Below are positions 1 through 11,068 of a DNA stretch of 64,000 nt, in pieces. The translations under genes were made by a program, and so were the position numbers. The stretch is from Usnea hakonensis. Lineage: Eukaryota > Ascomycota > Lecanoromycetes > Lecanorales > Parmeliaceae. A model generated the notes under the pieces. The model saw nothing but the letters and a program-made list of their open reading frames with translations. It had not been told where the DNA came from and made no database searches. The stretch's first letter is position 1, and each line of letters opens with the position of its first letter. The stretch covers positions 234,947 to 298,946 of the forward strand of contig BLJB01000164.1 in NCBI GenBank assembly GCA_013423325.1. The letters run 5' to 3'.

Positions 1-1495
1 AATTCTACAGAACCGCTGGTGCATCGAGCGCACTACTTTACCATCCTCCCCCCCCCCTCCTCTCCCTTCCCGTCCTCGCACTACAGGATTCGCAGCATGA
101 AACAGTGCCCGATATCCTTGTCTCAACTAACACCCAACATTACAACGTCCCTCCCAACAACGAATCCCTTTTCCGTACCGCGCATGCAAACTCTTCCCAG
201 CCGCGAACAGGACACCGACGATTTTCGAGCAGATAGTGGTTGGAGCACTGTGGTAACTCAATTCTTGAAATCTTTGACGTTCCTTGTAAGTTCACAGATG
301 GATCGAGCTGTGGGTTCGTAAACATCATGCCGACGCCCAACGTAAGATTCAAGTGTCAGCTTCTGGAGTCCACTCAGCTCCTCCATGGCGAAATATTTTC
401 GGACAGAAAGTGAGCCTGCTGGTTGTGATGCCCGGTCTTTCGAAGAATTTACCCGGCAATGGAGACCACTAGATAGCGGACGTCGCGTTTTAGGGGGGAA
501 CTCCGGTGCCGTATCCGTGCGACAAGCGCTTTGGGACTGCTGATATTGAAGATCGTGTTCCTGTAAAGTTTGCAGCTTGCTTCATCGAAGAGTTGACGGC
601 AACTTTGGATGAATGCGATGTTTGGTTGCAAGTGACGAGGAGTGCCCGAGTTTTGCAGAAATCAGATGATCGAATGCTCAGGGTTAATGCCCGTATTGAG
701 ACGTAGTCACTCTCTAGAATTGGAGTATGATATGGGTGCCCCTTTCGTGACGAGGATATCGTCAATCTACTTGAGAGATGTTTTCCATATCGCTTGCTGT
801 TTTTCTGGCAGAAATAAAAGAAGGTGCGAGGTCGAGGGCAGCGGATGATGTAGTGTTATGTTTACTCCGGTCTAGAAATGTTGAACGTTCTCAGGTCATT
901 CCAATAGATGCAGTAGGAGGGACAGTACAATGGGTTCCGCAGTTTTGTAGACGAAGAGCAGGTGTAGTTGTGGAGCTGTGACTCAAAAGCTCAGGAGTCC
1001 AAGTACAACCCAGACTAGCTGCCAGGACTTGAAACAGGTCACCAATGATGTGGCCTAACAATGGACCGGTGTAATGTGGATCATATACAAAAGGAATTGT
1101 TTTGGTCCAGATGCCAGGTTCTGAAGATGATTATCAAGTGGCCAAGTCACCACCAAGAGGATCTGAAAAAAGTGTCTTCTTGTCACGAAAGATAATGGGG
1201 CCTTGCCCCGCGATGCGCCTGCTCTGTTCACCCCAATAGCTACCCCTTTCTGATCGCTTCGTAAAATCCTGGCAGTAGATCCAGTTGCCCTTTCTACTAG
1301 GCGTATCGATCGGTGTCATGAAGCACTTAGTCTGCTGTCATGACCACTCTCACGGTATCTGTGGTAGTTTTTCTCAGTTGCTGTGTGCGAAGAAAGTGCA
1401 ATCGTGAGTAACCAAGTTCATATATGAAGCGCAGCGGCCTTGGCAAGTCGGAAATATGAGACAACCTTCATCTAAGGAGGGAAACCAAGAGCTTG
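1..1495. other. Unassigned left edge with short ORF fragments
   Basis: No gene can be called here. Several short stretches look partly coding. One is a plus-strand reading at about 95-235; another is about 323-410, starting with an ATG and rich in ordinary codons; a third is about 506-706. Splice-like sites lie between them, for example a GTAAG near 290. I could not join them into one reading frame and recognise no domain. They may be the 3' part of a gene entering from the left, or a decayed gene. The minus-strand amine oxidase gene ends at 1496. Confidence 0.2.
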
Positions 1496-3115
1496 TTATT
1501 GCATTTTCTTAATGTCAGAATTCACTATAGCACTTCCAGACATCAAAGCCAACAACTGTCCTATCAGCAAAATAACTAGCTGTATCACAAATATACAGCC
1601 TCGCAATGTACGATCCATCCAGCCGAGGACCGGTCTCCTGCCTCTGGAAAACGTCGAATCCACAAAATCGAATGGCAGCTTTGCTCCCAGATGCTCTACT
1701 GCGACCTTCAGCCCACTCGAAAATCCGTCCTCATGGAATCCATACTTGGTCCAGGCCCCCGCATAGCTTATGCCCCTTGTGTTTTGTATGCGTGGCAGGA
1801 GTTTCTGCGAGCGTATAGCAGCTGCATTATACAATGGATGATGATATGTCCAACTACCCTGTGCAGATTTGGGCGGATGAAGAGGATTAAGAGTAACAAG
1901 GACCATGCCATAGAGCGAAGGAATGTGCTGGAGGAGGTTCATCCAGTAGGTCAAGCAGACCGACGGAATTGTGTTGGAAGATGGGGATGTGGTGATATAA
2001 TTCCAAGACGACCAGGCCACATATCGCTTTGGCATCAGCTTCATTGTGTCAGTGTTCTGTGTTGAGAGGTGGTGATATTGATACATACCGAGCGGTCTGA
2101 GTGAAGTACTGCGGTGTTTTTACTGGTCTTGAAATTCGACATGATCTCTTCTTCTTCGGGTGTGGCTATGTTGCGAATGATGTCCATCGCTTGATCGCCA
2201 TGCGTTGCCAAGATTACATGGTCGAAGATTTCTCTTTTACCATCCATTCGATGAACAGCTAGCTGTTTATTGTCTAGGACGCTCAACGATTCTATTGATG
2301 TATCGAGATGAACGTTATGTCCGGGAAAATCCCGCATTACAGCGTCAATGTACTGCTTCGAACCGCCTACGATGGTCATCCATGTTGGGCGAGCAGCCAC
2401 TGTAGTGAGGAGATGATGGTTCCACATAAAGCGAACAAGGGTAATGGCCGGAAATTCCAAAGAAGCTTTATCTGGGCTTGTACTCCAGACAGAAGCAGTC
2501 ATGGGGATGAGGTAATCGTTGCGAAAGGCATCGGAATAACCCTCTCGATCCAAGTACTCCCCGATACTCTGTTGTGGTGCAGGCTTCCCAACGTTTTTGG
2601 CCGCGCCGTTGGCTCCACTAATGTCAATCTCGCTCTCGTCTTCCTCGGAAAGCAGGTCCAGAGCAAATTGGTTGAATCGGACAATGTCGAAGATCATTCG
2701 CCACATCCGAGGATCGAAAAAGTTTGACTTCTGAGCAAATACAGCAGAGAGCGACGTCCCAGACCACTCGAACAGCCCTTGATCTCGAGAAACCCCAAAG
2801 GTCATATCCGTCGGTGAGGTGGGTACCTTGACCTCTTTTAGAAAGGCAATGAAATTCGCTACAAGCGTGAGCCAAATTAAAGGCACATAGTGAGGCCATA
2901 AACTAACGGTAGGTAACGCTGTTCATGACGATGAAGCCAGTGTCAACATTCACAGTTTTTCCATCATGAGTAAAAGGCACCGTGTTGGTATGGCCCCCTA
3001 GTCTATCCTTCGCCTCATAGAGGTGAACTTCGTGCTCCGTACTTTTGAGGGCCCATAGTGCGGCGATGCCAGTGCAACCGCTACCAATAATAGCAACCTT
3101 TTTCTTTTCCTGCAT
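1496..3115 (-). CDS. FAD/NAD-binding amine-oxidase-like protein
   Basis: Predicted flavoprotein of 506 aa with three exons: complement(1496..2038, 2089..2858, 2908..3115). The lengths sum to 1521 nt. Introns are 50 and 49 nt with GT-AG ends. A dinucleotide-binding fold opens the protein (GSGCTG at residues 11-16, acidic E34, then RLGGHTNT). The exon joints restore YPNFIAF and HSDRSLMPK, as expected for the COG2907-type proteins related to flavin amine oxidases. The C-terminus has a hydrophobic, probably membrane-spanning segment (FVIQLVILLIGQLLALM) just before the end. The substrate cannot be read from sequence. Bacterial relatives often sit beside cyclopropane fatty-acid synthase genes, but no such gene is seen here. 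It is divergent from vti1, sharing a 488-bp spacer. The start ATG is the first one before the nucleotide-binding motif. Confidence 0.85.
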
Positions 3116-3603
3116 GATTTATGATACAAGCAAGCTTTTCGGCAAGGTTATACAAATGTGGACGCTTCGTCTCAGGTGAACGGAGCAGCAAACAGGAGTG
3201 ATAACCTCAACAGTCGAGCAGTTCAATCACAACTTTGGTTCATAGAGATGCCAGTCTCTATATCTATATGTGAGCCTTTTTCGAGAGCCATTTAGAGGAC
3301 TAAGTTATCAAGCGGCGTAAATATGCCCTTGTGTTTCTCGTATTCGTATATAAGTGGTGACATCTTTCGGCGTTCGGATAATACAAACGCCTAGCTCCAC
3401 AGATCCATTGACAACAGCCTAGAACAGCCTCCTGCGGCGACAGTGACATCTTTCAAACAAACACTTTTGACCATCAGCTCACATGTGTCTCTGACACCTC
3501 GTTCTCCATTATCAGACTTCATCACAGCTCAGTACATAGCTTGGTTAACAACTACAACCATCCAGAGCCGGCCTGCAGACAACCTACACCAGCCCTTTCA
3601 ACC
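3116..3603. promoter_or_regulatory. Divergent intergenic region, amine oxidase / vti1
   Basis: This 488-bp spacer lies between two genes transcribed away from each other, so it must hold both promoters and 5' leaders. A pyrimidine-rich stretch lies just before the vti1 ATG. No specific factor site could be supported. Confidence 0.5.
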
Positions 3604-4448
3604 ATGGCGAACCCACTGGATACAGACGCTGGCTCAGAGCTGTTCAGCAATTATGAAGCCGAGCTGAAACTCGTCCAAGCAGATCTCAGTCAAAAGCTCG
3701 ATCAAATCACAGAATTATCCGGCGAACCCCGGAAATCAGCAGTACGACTAGCGGAGCACTCCCTCGAAGAAGCCAATGAACTCGTACGTCCTCTTCCTGC
3801 CCACTCCCTTTCTCCAGCAAACTCCGAACGCTCATAGCCCCAAACCTACTGATCCTCCGCCCCCCCTAAAAAGCTCGACATGATGCGTATCGAAAAACAA
3901 AACATCCCCTCAGCCACACGCTCGCGCCTGAACCCGCGCTTCCGCAACTTCGAAACCGACATCGACGCCGCCAAACGGCGACTCAAAACCCTCTCCTCGG
4001 ACCGGTCCGCCCTCCTCGGCTCCCGCTACTCGGACAACCCGTCCCAAGACGACCAGCTCGAGCAGCGCCAGCAACTGCTCAGCGGAACGGACAGGCTGGA
4101 CCGCAGCAGCCAGCGGCTGCGGGACAGCCAGCGCATCGCGAACGAGACGGAGGATATTGGCCGGGGCACGTTGGCGGATTTGCAGATTCAGAGGGAGACG
4201 ATTCAGCATACGCGGGCGACCATGTTGGAGAGTGAGGGGTATGTGGATCGGAGTGTGAAGACGCTGAGGGGGATGGCGCGTAGGTAATTAAATTGCCCCC
4301 ATCCATTCTCTCCTACCACCTTGTCTGGGACTTCCCTATCGGACTGACGGGGTGGTTTAGGATGGCTACCAACCGGATCATAACCATTGCCATCATCACG
4401 GTGCTCGTCCTTTTGATCATCTTGGTCGTTTATAGCAAGTTCAAGTAG
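3604..4448 (+). CDS. vti1: Vti1-type Qb-SNARE
   Basis: SNARE for transport between Golgi, endosomes and vacuole, 225 aa. Three exons, join(3604..3783, 3874..4283, 4361..4448), total 678 nt; introns of 90 and 77 nt. The first 80 or so residues form the helical N-terminal Vti1 domain. The SNARE coiled coil follows at about residues 130-195, with the Gln-containing zero layer around LADLQIQRETI and the family-typical end of the coil, TLRGMARRM. A single C-terminal membrane anchor (IITIAIITVLVLLIILVVY) ends four residues before the stop (SKFK), as in tail-anchored SNAREs. The last exon carries only the anchor. The length matches fungal Vti1 (about 215-230 aa). It converges on the aldo/keto reductase gene. 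Confidence 0.93.
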
Positions 4449-5121
4449 CGCGCTGTAACCATTACAATGTTAGATTATGCTACCCAATTTTTTTTCTCAC
4501 ACTCTACAACCATCGGCCATGTGAGAGACCAAACAAAAATTCCTTCCACAACAACAACATAACCCCCCAGATCTCCACCTCTTCCAAAGGACCGACCAAC
4601 CACATCCTAAGCACACCAACCCATGCACTTCCTGGACCGAGCCCCGCCCAAATCCACCCCTCTCAACCATCCGCCAAATCTCTCACTTACCGAACAATTT
4701 GATTTGATTAACATCTTTTAGCTACAAAAGGGGCACTAATATGGAGAACTATCGGCGTAAGTATTTGAAAAGAAAGAAGGACAGATATGGCACTGATATC
4801 TATACTATATCCCTTTCTAATATTTTTGCTAGACGGGGGGCAGTGCTTGGAGTATAGGGTTTTCTCTGATTGATGATGATGGGCGAAACGTTCAGCTATG
4901 ATACCTAGCGATGCAGAGAGTTTAAAGGTTCGATTCTGGTGTGGGAAATGAGATGGGAGATGAGGGAATTCGATAAGAATTTCTGAAAAGATGTGCCTGG
5001 CACCTATGTGGGAGTACTCGTATTGTACCTTCTCCTGCAATGAGCGGATCTGGACCAATCTGATCCCACATTTGCCTGAGCTATGCCAATGCTCGCTACA
5101 AGTACACTTCACTCTCCCAAT
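4449..5121. other. Convergent intergenic region
   Basis: These 673 bp lie between the 3' ends of vti1 and the aldo/keto reductase gene. They hold the two 3' UTRs. No coding segment, RNA gene or repeat was recognised. A GGTTCGATTC string near 4927 looks like a tRNA B box but has no A box or foldable arms around it. Confidence 0.5.
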
Positions 5122-6370
5122 CTAATACCCCTGCACCATCTTCGGCATATAAGGCTCCTCCAAATACTTCGCTTCTTCATCACTCAACTGGAACTTGACC
5201 GCCTCGACAGCCTCGTCGATCCGCTCTTTACTCCCGAGTCCCACAATCGGGTTGACAGCCTCTTGCTTTAACGACCACGCGATGGCCACCAGGGCCATAC
5301 CCACGCCCCTCTTCTTCGCAACCTCTTCCACTCGGTCCACAATGTTCTTGTCGGTTTCCGTCTCTTTGCTTCGAATGAGGGACTTGAGGAAGTTGTCGGA
5401 TTCTTCGCGCTTGGTGGATCGCTCGGACCAGGGTCGAGCGAGGACGCCGCGGGCGACTGGGGACCATGGGATGCAGCCGACGCCGGAGGCGCGGCAGTAT
5501 GGGAGCATCTCTCGCTCTTCTTCGCGGTAGATGAGGTTGTGGTAGTTCTGCATGGAGATGAACTTGTGCCTGGGGAGATGTTAGCTGCAATCAAACCATT
5601 GAGGAAAGGGTGTCGCACCATCCATTGGCATCGGCAACGTTTTGCAGCATTTGAAATTCCCACGCTGCCATCGAGCTTGCTCCTATGTATCTTACTTTCC
5701 CACTCTCCACCACATCGTTCAACGCTTTCATGATCTCCTTCTTTGGCGTGTCTCTATCCAATCTGTGGATTTGTAGTACATCGATATATGTACCTAATCT
5801 CTTGACACTGGCATCGACAGCATCGAGGATATGCTTGCGGCTTAACCCGACTTGGTTTACCATATTGTTGTCGTTCGTCGACATTGCTGAAATTCGAGGT
5901 TGGGCGCCGGATTGGTCAACGCCTTGGTGAGTCAGTACTGCCACTAGGATGTAATTACCAGGAATAATATGCTGCATACGTACCAAAATAACACTTCGAC
6001 AGAATGACTACTTTCTGACGGGGGATGTTGTATTTCTGCAACGCTTTACCTATGATCTCCTCCGATCTGCCATTGGAGTAGACGTCGGCCTCGTATTCAG
6101 ATCAGCAGCTGGAAGCAGAACGAGGCTGATGTAGGTAGAATCCATACGGTGTCCCATGTATTAATCCCAACTTTGTAGGCGTGCTCTAGCAACGGGAGTG
6201 ATTTCTCCTCATCAAGAACCCATTCTTGCCATTCAGGCGTGCCGTAGGACATGGTCCCAAGGACGATCTTTGATATTTTGAGGCCCGAGTCTCCTAACCT
6301 GGGATCGTGGTCAGCTTTGCGATATTTAAATCAAACAAATTGTCGGTCCTGCTTGCCGTGTGTATTCCAT
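5122..6370 (-). CDS. Aldo/keto reductase
   Basis: NADPH-dependent oxidoreductase of the aldo/keto reductase superfamily, 340 aa, in five exons: complement(5122..5569, 5619..5922, 5984..6089, 6148..6298, 6357..6370), total 1023 nt. The first exon codes for only MEYT plus part of R. The catalytic tetrad is visible: D54 and Y59 (TWDTADVYSNG), K87 (VVILSKCYFG) and H143 (VLQIHRLD). The C-terminal cofactor region reads NPIVGLGSKERIDEA. The sequence resembles the versicolorin-reductase/aryl-alcohol-dehydrogenase-like subgroup, but the substrate is unknown and no secondary-metabolite neighbours are present. The first intron starts with GC (GCAAGC) instead of GT; no GT donor exists between the ATG and the conserved LGDSGLK. 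Confidence 0.9.
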
Positions 6371-6981
6371 CGTGGATATGAATCGTTGAGATATATGTCG
6401 CTGTGACAGAGGAAAGATTGGCTTTTTCGTCAATTTCGTAGAAACAAATTTCGAGGAGCGTACTGCACTGAGAATAGAACTCATTGACAGAGGAGACGCT
6501 TTATATATTCGCACCGTTACTCCCCAGAAACTTTGCGACGGAACCGATTCCGATGATTTCTGTCAACATTCATACGTCATAGCCGGAGACAAGACTTCAT
6601 CTCCGTCCTTTCGCCGATGTCTCCGCCTGAGATGTCATAGCACTGAAGCATACTCCAGTAATGATCACAAAACCATCTCAACAACACGACCCAAAGAACG
6701 ATTCTCGTTCGGTCCTTGTGATGTATGAATATATAATCCGACAACAACCGCAGATAATCTGTGACTGTTAACTCCGCTGGTCCGATTTTGATATCTTAAG
6801 ACTCACGTACAAGCTTCCACGGCTCCCCTAAGGACTTGAGCTCAATGGGCTGCTCGTGTTTTTGGGGAGATCGCGCCAGACATTGCACACAGAACGAGGA
6901 CCGGGAACTTCGTACAAGTCTTATTCGAATGCCTCCTCGTATCGTGAAGGCTGTCGTACAATCCATACACTTTTCTTTCTT
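6371..6981. other. Intergenic region
   Basis: These 611 bp between the start of the aldo/keto reductase gene and the 3' end of the rhomboid-like gene (both minus strand) hold the reductase promoter. No gene, RNA or repeat was recognised. Confidence 0.5.
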
Positions 6982-7946
6982 TTAAAAGGCCCCTCTAAAC
7001 TGATCCAGTATCCCTCTCCCCAATGTTCTCCTTCTCGTTTCGCCCGCACTCCCACCATCAGAGCCAGTCGCACTCCCCTCCCCCTCCAACCTTCTCCTCA
7101 ACCTCTCAAACCCCTGTCCAGTACTCGCCTTCTTCTCCCCAACCACCCACCCCGGCACTCTCCACCTACCCCAAGCGCCCGGCCCCCATTCCCCCCTCCA
7201 CGCCACACCAACCATCCACCCCACCCCCGCCGCTATCGTGGAGCCCGGGAAAGAAGACAGCGCAAGCTGGCCGGCGAGCAAGTAGACAAGGAATTTATCA
7301 CTGAGGACGGGTCCCTGGTCTTCGCCTGCGCCGGACGATGTAGCGGGCGACTTGGATGTGACGATGCGATACTTGTAGATTGTCGGTATGGCGGCGTGGT
7401 ATTGAGCAAGGAGGGCGAAGATGAGGGGCGTCGGTCCGGCGGGGAGGTTGTTCACGGCGCCAAAGGTGAGGGGCCGAAGCATGGTCGTGATGAGTGGAGG
7501 GAGTATCAGCGTCGGGGGAAGAACACTGCAGAGGAAAGACTGCCCAAGTCGCTCATCAGATCAGCCCTGCCATAAATAAATCTTACAAACCATATAAACG
7601 GATCGACACATACAGCGAACTTTCTCGAACCCCACAGCCGCTCTATAATACGCATCTGGTAAAGCGACATCGCCGCGAACAGGAGCTCCGTAGAATTATT
7701 ATAGCAGCTCTATAAAAGTCAGCCCCCCCCCCACTCACTCTCCAACAATCCCCCCCCTCTTCCCCAAAAGAGACTCACCTGCCAAACCAAAACCCTCCAC
7801 CCCTGCCTATACACCCACAAATGCGGCACCACCTGGATATAAAACAGATACTTGGTATCCGTGATGCTGACCAGTATCGAGGACGCAATGACGCCGAAGA
7901 AGAGGTATTGGGAGACGGGCGCTGCTGTGAAGCCCGAGGCGAGCAT
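6982..7946 (-). CDS. Rhomboid-like Dsc2/UBAC2-family membrane protein
   Basis: Predicted polytopic membrane protein of 273 aa in three exons: complement(6982..7539, 7614..7709, 7779..7946), total 822 nt. In the family, Dsc2/UBAC2 proteins are catalytically dead rhomboids of the Golgi/ER ubiquitin ligase complex that activates SREBP. Supporting sequence includes the opening SGFTAAPVSQYLFFGV, then YIQVVPHLWVYRQGWR, SCYNNSTELLFAAMSLYQ and IERLWGSRKFASF; the last two read correctly only after splicing. No Ser/His rhomboid dyad is evident. No UBA domain is seen at the C-terminus, which is basic and ends in ILDQFRGAF. Assignment to the complex is therefore family inference. The second intron acceptor was placed at GGGCAG, because it alone gives RKFASFLCSVLPPT. 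Confidence 0.75.
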
Positions 7947-8273
7947 GGCGAGTCAAGATGTGGGGTTGGGTTGGCTGGTTGGGGGGAGGGGGGTGGTTGC
8001 GAGGTAGGAGGGATGGGTGCGAGTTAGGGGCTATGGTGGTCTCTAGAGTGCAGTGCAGCTTGGAGGTGAACCCTAGCCCTAGGAGAGATGTTGTAGGTGA
8101 AACGACTGTTATACGCACGAGCTACTCCTCTTCTTTCCAGGGTTCGAGCTGAATGTCTGGAAAGTTAGTCGATAAGTACATAGATATTACTAGTTGCAGC
8201 CAACATGGGTTGATAGATTCATTCATCCATTCACTCTCTATGCTCATCTGTCTTCATCCCATACTACCTGTAC
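7947..8273. other. Intergenic region
   Basis: This 327-bp spacer upstream of the rhomboid-like gene and downstream of the ankyrin gene holds G-rich promoter sequence. No other feature was recognised. Confidence 0.45.
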
Positions 8274-9179
8274 TCATACTGCAAAGCCACCCGCTAGCCT
8301 ATACCGCTCCCTCGCATCATGAATGATTTGGAAAACCTCCGCATTGTTCGTTTCCACAGCCATGATCAAAGCGTCCTTCCCCTCACGATCCCCCAGACTC
8401 AGCTCGGCCCCATTCTCCACCAAGAAGGCGACCACATCCACATGCCCACCAATGACCGCTTTGTGGAGGGCCGACTGTTCCTCCAGAGGTTTCGTGTATA
8501 GGTCCGTGTCGCTGGCACGCATCAAGTTGATGTTCGCGCCATGGGAGACTAAGCACCCGACAGCTTCGAGGTTGCCATTCTCAGCCGCGACAATTAGAGC
8601 ACCACTGCGGTCGATCTGAGCTCCGTAAGCGATGAGAAGCTCGAGCATCGCAACGCTGTTGTTTTCAGCCGCTTTCGCCAGCGGTCTGTAGACTCCGCTC
8701 TGAAGGTCGCAATTCGCATCGACGCCATGTTCCAGGAGATACATTGCTAGAGGGATGTGATTCGCTAACGTTGCCCAAATAAGAGGACCGCCAATTGTTC
8801 CGTCATGATCGTATTGTAGATCGAAGCCAGCTGCGATGACCTTTTTGTAGACGCTGAGGCGGTTGAATTGAAGCACACCCGTTCGTATGGCCTCGTCGTT
8901 AACGTTGGCACCTAGTCCGATGCAGAACTTGAAGATTTTGGAATGGCGATGGCGAGCAGCTATGCCAGCGAGCTTTTCAAGGGTGAATTCTGCTTCTTGA
9001 AGGGAAAAGGAGGCATCTGGCTGTAGAAGCTTCTTGAAAGCCTCGAAGTGTCCTTTTGAGGCAGCCTTGATAAGCCTCTCGCGTTTGAATCGCATCTTTT
9101 CAGCAGTGGTTTGTTGGGAAAAGAAGTCGAAGAGAGAGGAGAGGTGTCCTATATATATTTGCCAAAGTCGCGGGGACAT
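8274..9179 (-). CDS. Ankyrin-repeat protein
   Basis: Intronless gene for 301 aa. The N-terminal third (MSPRLWQIYIG onward) is helical and basic. From about residue 85 the protein is made of ankyrin repeats of about 33 residues. Visible repeat cores include GPLIWATLANHIPLAMYLLE, YRPLAKAAENNSVAMLELLI, ALIVAAENGNLEAVGCLVSH, SALHKAVIGGHVDVVAFLVE and DALIMAVETNNAEVFQII. No enzymatic or DNA-binding domain is attached, so the role is probably protein binding and the partner is unknown. The ATG at 9179 is the first in frame; an alternative start is M29. Confidence 0.85.
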   Translation of the reverse strand: MSPRLWQIYIGHLSSLFDFFSQQTTAEKMRFKRERLIKAASKGHFEAFKKLLQPDASFSLQEAEFTLEKLAGIAARHRHSKIFKFCIGLGANVNDEAIRTGVLQFNRLSVYKKVIAAGFDLQYDHDGTIGGPLIWATLANHIPLAMYLLEHGVDANCDLQSGVYRPLAKAAENNSVAMLELLIAYGAQIDRSGALIVAAENGNLEAVGCLVSHGANINLMRASDTDLYTKPLEEQSALHKAVIGGHVDVVAFLVENGAELSLGDREGKDALIMAVETNNAEVFQIIHDARERYRLAGGFAV

Positions 9180-9448
9180 AACACAAGATGATGAAATAAC
9201 TCAACACAATGTTTCATCAACACAATGCAAACTTTGTGCAATCACATTCCACTCCTTATATTTATAGCTTGTGTGGACTGAAACAACACTTTTGGCTGTA
9301 AGTTCATGCAAGATCAATACGTCCAGCTTCACTGGGTCAAATGAGCGGTTCAATTGCTGTCAAGATATGGGGAGTGATAGCCTTGGATAGCATATCATCG
9401 CCTTGCCCAGTAGCATCCATTCACTAAAGCCACCATGGTCAACGAGAT

Positions 9449-9715
9449 TCATGCTTCACCTTTCTTTCTGATTGTGTTGAGCACAAAGAAGATCACCAGT
9501 CCTTGTGTAACCAAGTACCGACCCCAGCCCTCACGTTTGCTCTCGGTTCAACAAAGTACCCGCAATCTTGGGTTGCTGAGCAAACTCTGCAGCCTGATTC
9601 TCAGTCTCACTCAGTGGATTTTGGGCTAGCTCCCTCAACGCAATCTCCTGAGCATTCTAAAAGCCCATACTTAGCGCAAGCATGGCTCATGCATAGATAC
9701 TTTGCACATAGACAT
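9449..9715 (-). pseudogene. Possible small spliced gene with a frame break
   Basis: A weak call. A mini-exon (9701..9715, MSMCK) followed by a 44-nt GT-AG intron joins a segment at 9531..9656 with coding-like composition (for example NPLSETENQAAEFAQQPKIA). It stops at 9531. In the next frame the sequence continues as REGWGRYLVTQ and a hydrophobic, membrane-like stretch GLVIFFVLNTIRKKGEA, ending at 9449. The two halves would make one small tail-anchored protein if a single-base shift lay near 9536. It could be a pseudogene, a sequencing error or chance. The family was not recognised. Confidence 0.3.
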
Positions 9716-10255
9716 CTTAATCCTTTGACTTCCGGTCAGACACCGACAGTAGTCACGAGAAGACGACAAGAGCAATGTATACTCAATGACAGGCCCATTC
9801 CAAATCCGAACCCGAAGAGAGGAGATTTTAGGTGAATCGATGCAGCGCTGAAAGCTCACGCGGAAGGGTGAAACAAAGCTCTAACCACAAGAACGGCAAG
9901 ATGACTACCGTAGCTCGTTTTCAATGTATGGGAATTCAACGACGTTACCTGTAGATTGAATTTGCCTCGATTGCTAAGAGACAGGGACGGAGTTATGCAG
10001 TCCTCTGCAGATTTCTGGCGCTTCAACAGAAATTGGCTGTCATTGATAGTACACCCTGTAGCGTGATGGTCGTTCACGATCCACACTTCGTTCGAAATGG
10101 AGTTGGATTGACACAACACACTGGTCCACTCAGCATACAACGGGACCTGCTAGAGATTCATCATTGACCACCCAGACCCACACGACGCATCCACACTGGC
10201 ATCTTCACTGGCAGATATCACATTCATAGGGTCCGAAAACTTCCTTCACACGCCC

Positions 10256-10477
10256 CTAAAGGCGATGCCGGGACAGTCCATCCCACTCTACACCTGGCTG
10301 GGTGCTGTGCACAGGCACACTGCAGAGTATACACTTTGGTACCGCTGCATCACCCCAAACGCTCGTCTTATGCTGCTTGAGAGCTCCTTCAGCATCCTCA
10401 TAAGCGCCTTTATCCTCGAACAATGAGTCGTAATGTTCGATACCCTGGCTGAGTGCGAGCATCCCTATCCGTCTCAT
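10256..10477 (-). CDS. Possible small ORF, unknown
   Basis: A 73-codon reading frame from an ATG. The middle looks coding (HYDSLFEDKGAYEDAEGALK, then a CxxC: KCILC). A TTTTAAAG string lies about 20 bp upstream of the ATG. A GT donor-like site near its end could lead to a further exon that I did not find. No family was recognised. Confidence 0.25.
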   Translation of the reverse strand: MRRIGMLALSQGIEHYDSLFEDKGAYEDAEGALKQHKTSVWGDAAVPKCILCSVPVHSTQPGVEWDGLSRHRL

Positions 10478-10876
10478 CTGAAACGGTCTTTAAAAGTATA
10501 CTTCGACAATGAGGAGACGAGTCGACGAAGCTTGTTTATCCGGCCCTGCGCCAACCGAAAATTTTCTTGCACATCTTTTCAACCGGTTGAACGAGTTCCG
10601 CGACCATCTCTTACTTTTTTGAGCTCACATAAAGACGAGCCTCCATCACTCACGAGCGTATTATTCGACCGCTGCCCGATAAAGGGTACATCGTATTTGT
10701 AGAAACGCAACGCAATGGTGCTATCTCTTCCCAAGATGCTCGCCCAGCGCCTTCTAGCCGCCTCGTTATTCCACATTTTCCCAATCTTTCTAACCATACC
10801 CGCAACCTCTAGCACCAAACATTGAGTAACCTCCCGCCGAAGGACGCCGTTAGACAAGAACAACCCTGCCCGCGGG

Positions 10877-11068
10877 GTACGTCATCTGTTATCAAAAGGA
10901 GACCAGATAACCGAGTGGACAGACGTTGAGCAGCACGTAAAGGAAGCGAGGAGGAAAGGTTGGAGGGACAAGGAGGTACCGTTTGGAGCCAGGAATTTGA
11001 CTGTGGATGGACCGAAGTACATTGTGGTTCTCAAGAGCGTTTGGGAATATGGATTCAGGCGATGGTGA
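10877..11068 (+). pseudogene. Orphan coding-like fragment
   Basis: The plus frame from about 10877 to the TGA at 11068 is strikingly protein-like (for example TEWTDVEQHVKEARRKGW and VPFGARNLTVDGPKYIVVL), ending in EYGFRRW. No plausible start or upstream exon was found: the frame closes at a TGA near 10823. It is probably the 3' end of a decayed gene, or a last exon whose upstream part is lost. The family was not recognised. Confidence 0.3.

Noticed and set aside
6856..7575. Long plus-strand frame of 239 codons
   Set aside because: It lies antisense to the rhomboid-like gene, is Pro/Ser low-complexity and has no family resemblance; the minus strand gives a coherent spliced membrane protein.
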